From the NCBI GenBank assembly GCA_027489415.1, contig JAIXZU010000050.1:1-7637 (forward strand): DNA of 7,637 bases, given 5' to 3'. Positions 1-4,975 of this stretch are shown piece by piece. Numbering within the stretch: position 1 is the stretch's first letter; every line of letters starts with the position of its first letter. The notes under the pieces were generated by a model, which was not told where the DNA came from, ran no database searches, and worked only from the letters and a program-made list of their open reading frames with translations. Source of the DNA: Alphaproteobacteria bacterium (GTDB lineage Bacteria > Pseudomonadota > Alphaproteobacteria > UBA2136 > UBA6156). The translations under genes and the position numbers were made by a program.

Positions 1-69
1 ACCGAACACCGAACACCGAACACCGAACACCGAACACCGAACACCGAACACCGAACACCGAACACCGAA
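1..69. repeat. Heptanucleotide tandem repeat (ACCGAAC)n, cut by the window edge
   Basis: Nine perfect copies of the 7-bp unit ACCGAAC followed by six bases of a tenth, with no substitutions. The tract begins at base 1, so its true length is unknown. It ends 98 bp before the proposed ATG of the first membrane-protein gene. The unit is not a multiple of three, and all three forward frames through it are stop-free (frame 1 encodes repeating TEHRTPN). The frame starting at base 2 stays open through the tract and into the downstream gene. Perfect short repeats of this kind are prone to slipped-strand length change; whether that happens here is inference. Confidence 0.97.
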
Positions 70-74
70 TCAGG

Positions 75-90
75 AATGTAAGTATACATT
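75..90 (+). promoter_or_regulatory. Candidate promoter/operator dyad upstream of first membrane-protein gene
   Basis: An inverted repeat AATGTA-N4-TACATT spans the site and includes a weak -10-like TATACA at 83-88. At about 18 bp spacing, the best -35-like hexamer (CGAACA, 59-64) falls inside the heptamer tract. The second paralog has a comparable arrangement (ATGT...TACA...TATTG) at nearly the same distance from its ATG. The similarity between the two leaders is the main reason to list it. The hexamers themselves are poor matches to consensus, so this is tentative. Confidence 0.3.
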
Positions 91-128
91 ATTGATACTG
101 ACCCAAGCCTATGCTATCTGTTCACCAA

Positions 129-159
129 GGCACGGCTATTCCCGTGATATCTCTCGGAG
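129..159 (+). promoter_or_regulatory. Conserved leader: CACGG/CCGTG dyad, GATATC and GGAG ribosome binding site (copy 1)
   Basis: The arms CACGG (131-135) and CCGTG (142-146) flank a 6-nt spacer and are followed directly by ATATCT. A GGAG Shine-Dalgarno (156-159) lies 7 nt before the ATG at 167. The same elements in the same order precede the second paralog (752-782). Because this block is untranslated-looking in both copies, it supports the ATG at 167 over the in-frame TTG at 92. The dyad could be an operator or a small 5'-UTR hairpin; the sequence does not decide. Confidence 0.55.
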
Positions 160-166
160 CTTTTCC

Positions 167-616
167 ATGGTACCCAACTGGCTCAGCCGCATCCTCGAAT
201 CCCTCCCCGGGCGCCCGCGCACCCACATCTGGTTTCTGATGGGCATGGTCATGCTCGTCCATTCACTGGATAAAATCCTCAACTCCATCCTGCTGACATT
301 GGCCGTCAGCCTGCCGCTTTTAATCTTTGTGGTGAAGTCGGATTTCTCGCTCATCAGTAAGGAAATCATGGACCTCCGCGACTGGGTCGTCGTCCGTGCC
401 ATCACCTCAACGTTCTGGATTTCCGTCGGCCTATGGGCCGTTGCTGGCATCACTAACGGTATAGACGGCTGGATGGAGGTAATCGGTCTGATGATAGGGC
501 TATTCATTCTCTGGAAGGATGGTCGCATCTTTCTGGCCGTCCAGTCCCGCGCGAAGGAACTGCCGGACTGGGGTACCATCGCCCTCATCAAACGCCGCAA
601 GGAAGAAGGCGACTAA
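167..616 (+). CDS. Small multi-helix membrane protein, paralog 1, function unknown
   Basis: I do not recognise this 149-residue family. It has about four hydrophobic segments (roughly residues 21-34, 40-56, 76-96 and 102-116) and no cleavable signal peptide. A polar N-terminal stretch (SRILESLPGRPRTH) precedes the first segment, a DLRDW motif sits at 69-73 just before the third, and the tail ending KRRKEEGD is charged, so an inner-membrane location is likely. I chose the ATG at 167 because GGAG lies 7 nt upstream and the second paralog (791-1282) starts at the equivalent codon. A TTG at 92 in the same frame would add 25 residues of translated leader and has no matching counterpart. The two proteins share near-identical first 20 residues, DLRDW and a K/E-LP-x-W...LIKRR tail, while the middle is diverged. 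A GC-rich hairpin follows the stop. The gene is real by its conservation with its neighbour; its role is unknown. Confidence 0.8.
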   Translation: MVPNWLSRILESLPGRPRTHIWFLMGMVMLVHSLDKILNSILLTLAVSLPLLIFVVKSDFSLISKEIMDLRDWVVVRAITSTFWISVGLWAVAGITNGIDGWMEVIGLMIGLFILWKDGRIFLAVQSRAKELPDWGTIALIKRRKEEGD

Positions 617-629
617 ATACGAACCCAAA

Positions 630-662
630 ACAGCCGCCCCCCGTCAAAAGGGGGGCGGCTGT
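630..662. terminator. GC-rich hairpin after paralog 1, possible terminator
   Basis: A perfect 13-bp stem (630-642 with 650-662, ACAGCCGCCCCCC and its complement) with a 7-nt loop begins 14 nt after the stop codon of paralog 1. On the plus strand no U-run follows the stem. A TTTT run follows on the minus strand, so the sequence fits a classical intrinsic terminator better in the minus direction. It may still terminate or protect the 3' end of the paralog 1 transcript. The core GCCGCCC is shared with the hairpin after paralog 2. Confidence 0.7.
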
Positions 663-678
663 GAACATGGCATCTGGC

Positions 679-714
679 TTGATTCACAAATGTGCATATG
701 TGTACACACTATTG
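679..714 (+). promoter_or_regulatory. Candidate promoter/operator region of paralog 2
   Basis: A TTGATT hexamer (679-684) lies 18 bp before TACACA (703-708), a weak -35/-10 pair. The -10 candidate overlaps a perfect 10-bp palindrome TGTGTACACA (699-708), which is followed by ctATTG as in the first paralog's upstream region. The rest of 617-790 is leader and shows no gene. The assignment is weak because both hexamers deviate from consensus. Confidence 0.3.
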
Positions 715-751
715 CCAAATTCTCCCGCATCTGCTACCAAGTCAACATCAG

Positions 752-782
752 GGCACGGCCTCCCCGTGATATCTTTCCGGAG
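752..782 (+). promoter_or_regulatory. Conserved leader: CACGG/CCGTG dyad, GATATC and GGAG ribosome binding site (copy 2)
   Basis: CACGG (754-758) and CCGTG (764-768) are separated by 5 nt and followed by ATATCT, then CGGAG with GGAG at 779-782, 8 nt before the ATG at 791. The arms match copy 1 exactly while the spacer between them differs in sequence and length. That pattern is expected if the paired arms matter, as an RNA hairpin or protein-binding dyad. Confidence 0.55.
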
Positions 783-790
783 TTTTCCCT

Positions 791-1282
791 ATGGTTCCGA
801 ATTTTCTGAGCCGCATCCTCGAATCCCTCCCCGGGCGCCCGCGCACCCACGTGAGAGTTCTCGTCAGCATCATCATCGGCATTCAAATGCTGGTAGGCTT
901 GGGCGAATACCTCAGCAACCAGCCGTCACTGCAAGTCTATAGTCTCCTATTGGTTCCGGTTATCATCCTTGGCATAGCTATCATTTTCATCTCCTCGCGC
1001 GGGATGTGGAATATGGCCACCCGCGAAATTGTCGACCTCCGGGACTGGCTTGTCCTCAGCAGCATCACCGCCACGCTCAGCCTGTCGGTGGCACTCTGGT
1101 TTATCGCAGGTGGCATTGCGGACGGCTTCCAGTGGTTCGATCTTCTGCTCTATCTAGGGGCTCCAATGGTATGCTGGGACAATTGCCGGACCTTCATAAA
1201 CGTCCTCGCCTATTCCGAAAAACTCCCCAACTGGCAAACCACCATCCTCATCAAAAGGCGGGAAGCCGAAGGTGAAATGTAA
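791..1282 (+). CDS. Small multi-helix membrane protein, paralog 2, function unknown
   Basis: This 163-residue protein is a paralog of the gene just upstream in the same orientation. Hydrophobic segments lie at about residues 22-37, 50-68, 88-109 and 115-128. The N-terminus (MVPNFLSRIL...GRPRTH) matches paralog 1 except at one residue, and 42 bp of DNA (809-850) are identical to 185-226. The loop between segments 1 and 2 is longer than in paralog 1. EIVDLRDW (79-86) and the tail KLPNW...ILIKRREAEG (144-161) are recognisable in both. Two cysteines (C128, C132) occur only here. The start is supported by GGAG 8 nt upstream. A strong hairpin with a T-run follows the stop. The gene probably arose by tandem duplication, with its own leader and terminator. 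No enzymatic motif is visible and I cannot assign a function. Confidence 0.8.
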   Translation: MVPNFLSRILESLPGRPRTHVRVLVSIIIGIQMLVGLGEYLSNQPSLQVYSLLLVPVIILGIAIIFISSRGMWNMATREIVDLRDWLVLSSITATLSLSVALWFIAGGIADGFQWFDLLLYLGAPMVCWDNCRTFINVLAYSEKLPNWQTTILIKRREAEGEM

Positions 1283-1289
1283 CGATAAC

Positions 1290-1322
1290 AAAAGCCGCCC
1301 ACTATCAGAGTGGGCGGCTTTT
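1290..1322. terminator. Bidirectional intrinsic terminator between paralog 2 and trxA
   Basis: A perfect 14-bp stem (1290-1303, AAAAGCCGCCCACT, with 1309-1322) closes a 5-nt loop, starting 8 nt after the paralog 2 stop. The stem ends in TTTT on both strands, so it can serve the plus-strand membrane-protein gene and also stop minus-strand read-through from trxA. Confidence 0.9.
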
Positions 1323-1392
1323 ATCATGAAACGAGGGTTATATCGACATCCCTCTCATAGTCCGTCGCGCAGTGACGTTGTCCGGAATGCAC

Positions 1393-1499
1393 GCACGAGG
1401 CTCAAACGGTTCCATGGTGGTTTTGGGGAAAGTGACGAATACAGCAAAAGAGTATTTGAGCTTTCCCCAAAATCATCAGGGGGCCGTTTGAGTCCGTGC
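1393..1499 (+). ncRNA. Long inverted repeat forming a ~45-pair hairpin, possible structured RNA
   Basis: As plus-strand RNA the region folds into one long stem. Positions 1393-1397 pair with 1495-1499. After a bulged A1398, 1399-1432 pair with 1461-1494 in unbroken register with a single A1414/G1479 mismatch. After a small internal loop, 1436-1442 pair with 1452-1458, closing a 9-nt loop. G-U pairs occur at 1400/1493, 1410/1483, 1411/1482, 1417/1476, 1420/1473 and 1437/1457. On the minus strand all six become A-C mismatches, so the fold favours a plus-strand transcript. It lies in the convergent gap, downstream of the bidirectional terminator and next to the trxA stop. I see no convincing promoter in 1323-1392, no U-run after it and no coding potential. 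It could instead be a 3' structure of trxA mRNA or the remnant of a palindromic element. The inverted repeat is certain; calling it an RNA is inference. Confidence 0.45.
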
Positions 1500-1518
1500 C
1501 AGAATGTCAGGCACAGTC

Positions 1519-1839
1519 TTACTTCTGGCTGCTCAACCAGCTAACCAGCTCGCTCTTATCGCGCAAGCCAACAAGGCTCGCCACCGGCTCACCACCCTTG
1601 AAGGCCATCAGGGTCGGAATACCCCGAATACCATAGGTCACAGGCGTATCAGTGTTCTCATCCACGTTCATTTTCACCACGGTCACGCCGGGCACTTCGC
1701 TGGCGGCTTGCTCCAGCAGCGGGCTCAGTGCCTTGCACGGGCCGCACCATTCGGCCCAGAAGTCCACCACCACCACACCGTCCTGCTCCAGCACGCTGCT
1801 CTTGAATTCACTGTCATTCACACTTGCCACGTTGGCCAT
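1519..1839 (-). CDS. trxA: Thioredoxin (TrxA)
   Basis: A cytoplasmic thiol-disulfide reductase that donates electrons to ribonucleotide reductase, peroxiredoxins, methionine sulfoxide reductase and other targets, and is itself reduced by thioredoxin reductase. The 106-residue length is standard. The active site is WCGPCK (W31, C32, C35, K36), preceded by the buried acid D26, with the cis-proline P75 in GIPTL. No signal peptide is present, which fits a cytoplasmic protein. I chose ATG 1839 because GGGGGAG lies 6 nt upstream and the product then has the usual N-terminus; the in-frame ATG at 1863 adds eight atypical residues and lacks a ribosome binding site. The gene follows addA after 61 nt with no visible terminator and is probably co-transcribed with it, as in many Alphaproteobacteria. 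Confidence 0.97.
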   Translation of the reverse strand: MANVASVNDSEFKSSVLEQDGVVVVDFWAEWCGPCKALSPLLEQAASEVPGVTVVKMNVDENTDTPVTYGIRGIPTLMAFKGGEPVASLVGLRDKSELVSWLSSQK

Positions 1840-1845
1840 GCTGCT

Positions 1846-1852
1846 CTCCCCC
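1846..1852 (-). promoter_or_regulatory. Ribosome binding site deciding the trxA start
   Basis: GGGGGAG on the minus strand, 6 nt before ATG 1839. It lies downstream of the alternative ATG at 1863, which argues that 1839 is the true start. Confidence 0.85.
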
Positions 1853-1900
1853 AAATTATTCATTACGATTTTGTCAAACTATCACCATCAGTCAGCCCCA

Positions 1901-4900
1901 TCAAGCCAATCTCACCTCATCAAGGCTTGCAACTGCCGTCCATACAATTCCAGCGCGGAAGCTGCGCTGCGGCCACGTCTGCCGCAGCGCTTCCACATAA
2001 CCGCGCACTTGCGCTGCATAACTCTCGGGCATCTGTGCGGGTATCGCCCCCGTCTTGAAGTCAATCACCCACCATTCGCCGTCCTTCTCCACCAGCCGGT
2101 CAATCCGCCCCACCTTGCCTTGGCCCAGTCCCACCGCCATCTCACTGCGCGCACTCTTGGCCCACAGCCATGGTAAGGCTTGTCGCACACCTTCGGCCTC
2201 GGCCCGCGCCTCCGCATCCGCAGCAACTTCCAACCCCTGCAACAACGCATGCACTGCTTCACCCCGCACCTGCGCCGCGCTTTGCACCTCGCCCACCAGT
2301 GCCACCTGCGCCGGCGTCTCCACCCACACAGGCAGCACCCGCTGTACCTCCGCAACCTCAGTCACCGGCTCACATTCCGCAAACGTCTCACCCACCACAC
2401 TCGCGTCACCAAATCCGGCCTTAATCCGTGTCCACCACGTGTCAGTCGTGTCTTTGGTATTCCCGAACCCCGTCACCACCAGCCAGTCCATCGCCCGCGT
2501 CATCGCCACGTACAACCCGCGCAGGCTATCGGCTTTCTTGCGCGCCAGTTCCGCGTCAGCAAGCCGGTCTTCCAGCGCACTCAGTCCTTTGGCCTGCTTG
2601 TAAAGCACCACCCCACCCACGTCACCATCCGCCCCCATGTCCCACAGCAGTTTGTCCTTGTTCAGGCTGGCCAGTGCCGCCATGGTGTCGGGCAGAATCA
2701 CCAGCGGCGCCTGCAACCCCTTGCTGCCATGCACCGTCAGCACACGCAAACCCTCGCCACCACTCGCGGCAGGCAAATCGTCCAGCTCTAAACGGTCAAC
2801 CAGCTCGCGCAAATTGGCACTGGCTTCAGCCCATTCCAGCAACGTCACAAACAATCCAGGCTCAGCGCGAAGCTCATGCATCACCCGCTGCACCACAGCC
2901 GCCGGCGCATCCCACGCCATCTGGCGCAAACTGGCAAACCACAGCTTGTCATCACCTTCCAGAAAATCCGCCCACACAACCTCCTCATCACCGCTCGCCC
3001 GCGTACCCACGCCCGCACGCTCGGCTAACTGAAGCAACCGCCCATCATCCCACCCGCGCAATCCTTTCAGCACCTGCGCCAGCGCAAGGTTGTCCGCGGG
3101 GTTGAAAATCACCCGCACACACGCAATCGCATCATCCACCACCAGCGGCAGCACGCCACCTGCCGCCGCCACCGGTATGCCCATACCGCGCAGAACCCCC
3201 GCCGCCATCGCGGCAATCTTGTTGCGCTGAACCACAATCATCACATCCTCCCAGCGCAGCGCGGCACCGGTGCTCGGCATCACCACGCGTCCCACACGGC
3301 TCTGCAACCAGGCGCCCACCTGCTGCAGGCAGGCAATATCCTCACCCTGCCCACCGGCCTTGGCCCGCTCATGCGCCAGCGCCCACGGGGCAACGTCCGG
3401 CTTGTCCGCTTTCTCAACCGTGGGCCATATCTCCACGCGGCTCGCCCGTCCCGCCGCCACGGCAATATGGCTCGGCCATTCGCGCAGGTCACTGCCCATC
3501 ACCACCGCCGCACTGTCGCCTTGCTGGAAGACACGGTCCACCAGCTCCAGCACATGTCGCCCGCTGCGGAAGGAATGGGTCAGGTCAACGTTGCGCATTC
3601 CTGCGGCCCAGTCGGCCAGCACACGCCCCAGCCCCACGAACAGCTCCGGCACCGCCCCTTGGAAACGGAAGATACTCTGCTTCATATCCCCCACCGCCAG
3701 CACAGTACGCGGCGCACCCTCACCCACGTCACCGCTCAAAATACTCTGCGCCAGCCACCGGATAATCCTATCCTGCTGCGGGTTGTTGTCCTGCGCCTCA
3801 TCCACCACAAGGTGCCGGAACCTCCGGTCCAGCCCGTACCACACCCACTCGGTCAGGGTGCTGTCGCCACTGCCCATCACGCGCTCCAGCCCGTCCAGCA
3901 GGTCACTGAAATCCACCAGCCCCTGCACCCGCTTGCGCTGCACATACGCGCCCCGCACCGCCGCCGCCCACAGCAGCGCACTGCGCGTCACCTCAAACCC
4001 GCGGTACACGCGCCGCGCCCGCAGTTGCGCCTCGGCACGCTCACTGGCTGCCATTATCAAAGCCACATCGCCCTCGTCCAAGACCGCCAGTTCCGCCTTC
4101 ACGAACATCCGCTTCCGCGCGGTATTTTTATCCGTCAGCAGGAAGGCCCGCCACGTCGCCTCACGCCGCGCCTCGTGGCTGGTCAAAACCGCCTGAACAT
4201 CCTCACGCGCAGGCAGTGCCGCCCCGATGCGCGTAAGCGCCTCCCATTCCGTCTGGCTGGGTAATAAAGGGCGCCCGCTGGTCGCATCAATCTGCAATTC
4301 CCGTTCAAGCCGCTCCAGCACCACCCCCAAACCTGCACCGGCCAGCAACGCTTCCAGTTTGTGCCAACCGTAAACGATCATATTGGTCAGCTCTTCCCAA
4401 CCCTTGTCGCCCAATTGGTCTAACAGAATCCCCAAATGCTCTGCCAGTGGCCCGTCAACATCAACCAGCAGGCTGCGCTGCACGTCACGCAGCAGGCGCT
4501 TCTGCGCGCCGTCTTCCAGTACTTCAAAGTCCAGCGGCAACCCCGCCTCCACCGTAAAGCGCCCCAACACCTGCTGCGCCAACCCGTGAATGGTCGAAAC
4601 CATCGGCGGCGCCTTCCGTACCGCCTCCGCCAATTGCCGCACCCGCGCCTGCACATCCGGAACGGTCATACCGGTCTCCTCGCGCACGCGGGCGGCAAGG
4701 GTGTCCGCGTCCAGCGCCGCCCAACTGGCCAGCCGTGCCGGCAAGCGCGCCGCCATTTCCGCCGCACCGGCTTTGGTGAAGGTCAGGGCCAGCAGGTGGC
4801 GCGGTTCAAGGCTCGGGTCATGCAGCAGGAGCGCCAGCATGCGCCGCGTCAGCACTTCGGTCTTACCGGTTCCGGCGTTGGCGGAAATCCATACGCTGTG

Positions 4901-4972
4901 CGCGGCGTCCAGTGCCAGTGCCTGTGCCTCACTGGCCTTTTGTAATAACTGCGGGTCAAAAGTCTGCTGCAT
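1901..4972 (-). CDS. addA: AddA, helicase-nuclease subunit of the AddAB double-strand break repair complex
   Basis: The 1023-residue protein unwinds and cuts DNA from double-strand ends to make 3' tails for RecA. UvrD-like superfamily 1 motifs appear in order: Walker A ANAGTGKT (31-38), LTFTKAGAAEM (63-73), Walker B DEAQD (391-395), GDMKQSIFRFQGA (428-440), SFRSGR (467-472), TVHGSKGLQ (746-754) and YVAMTRA (821-827). The C-terminal RecB/AddA-type PD-(D/E)XK nuclease starts near RGEAVHALL (903-911), with D958 (GRIDRL), D971 and K973 (DFKT) and the Q988-x3-Y992 motif. Motor and nuclease therefore both look intact. From family knowledge it is a little shorter than many alphaproteobacterial AddA proteins (about 1100 or more). 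ATG 4972 lies 3 nt after the addB stop, with AAAGGA 9 nt upstream inside the end of addB, so translation is probably coupled. The partner AddB is encoded immediately upstream. Confidence 0.96.
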   Translation of the reverse strand: MQQTFDPQLLQKASEAQALALDAAHSVWISANAGTGKTEVLTRRMLALLLHDPSLEPRHLLALTFTKAGAAEMAARLPARLASWAALDADTLAARVREETGMTVPDVQARVRQLAEAVRKAPPMVSTIHGLAQQVLGRFTVEAGLPLDFEVLEDGAQKRLLRDVQRSLLVDVDGPLAEHLGILLDQLGDKGWEELTNMIVYGWHKLEALLAGAGLGVVLERLERELQIDATSGRPLLPSQTEWEALTRIGAALPAREDVQAVLTSHEARREATWRAFLLTDKNTARKRMFVKAELAVLDEGDVALIMAASERAEAQLRARRVYRGFEVTRSALLWAAAVRGAYVQRKRVQGLVDFSDLLDGLERVMGSGDSTLTEWVWYGLDRRFRHLVVDEAQDNNPQQDRIIRWLAQSILSGDVGEGAPRTVLAVGDMKQSIFRFQGAVPELFVGLGRVLADWAAGMRNVDLTHSFRSGRHVLELVDRVFQQGDSAAVVMGSDLREWPSHIAVAAGRASRVEIWPTVEKADKPDVAPWALAHERAKAGGQGEDIACLQQVGAWLQSRVGRVVMPSTGAALRWEDVMIVVQRNKIAAMAAGVLRGMGIPVAAAGGVLPLVVDDAIACVRVIFNPADNLALAQVLKGLRGWDDGRLLQLAERAGVGTRASGDEEVVWADFLEGDDKLWFASLRQMAWDAPAAVVQRVMHELRAEPGLFVTLLEWAEASANLRELVDRLELDDLPAASGGEGLRVLTVHGSKGLQAPLVILPDTMAALASLNKDKLLWDMGADGDVGGVVLYKQAKGLSALEDRLADAELARKKADSLRGLYVAMTRAMDWLVVTGFGNTKDTTDTWWTRIKAGFGDASVVGETFAECEPVTEVAEVQRVLPVWVETPAQVALVGEVQSAAQVRGEAVHALLQGLEVAADAEARAEAEGVRQALPWLWAKSARSEMAVGLGQGKVGRIDRLVEKDGEWWVIDFKTGAIPAQMPESYAAQVRGYVEALRQTWPQRSFRAGIVWTAVASLDEVRLA

Positions 4973-4975
4973 GGT

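Larger units (their letters stand above)
1283..1518. other. Convergent intergenic region without a gene
   Basis: This 236-bp gap between the stop of paralog 2 and the stop of trxA contains the bidirectional terminator (1290-1322), the long hairpin (1393-1499) and a minor dyad GTGCC/GGCAC (1496-1500 with 1510-1514) immediately beyond the trxA stop. A weak GAGGG/CCCTC dyad lies at 1333-1354. No open frame here has a ribosome binding site or recognisable protein. Confidence 0.8.

Noticed and set aside
1..69. CRISPR array
   Set aside because: The 7-bp units are contiguous with no spacers, so it is a simple tandem repeat.
136..600. 154-residue open frame on the minus strand opposite paralog 1
   Set aside because: It mirrors paralog 1 and has an arginine/serine-rich composition typical of an antisense frame. 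Conservation with paralog 2 supports the plus-strand reading.
1272..1544. 90-residue plus-strand open frame across the convergent gap
   Set aside because: It runs through the terminator, the long hairpin and the trxA 3' end, and shows no protein-like pattern or ribosome binding site.
1855..1877. TTGACA (minus strand, 1877-1872) as the -35 of a trxA promoter
   Set aside because: The nearest A/T-rich -10-like hexamers (AATAAT at 1860-1855, TAATTT at 1858-1853) are only 11 to 13 nt away, and at 16-18 nt the sequence is G-rich. An internal promoter is not supported by sequence alone.
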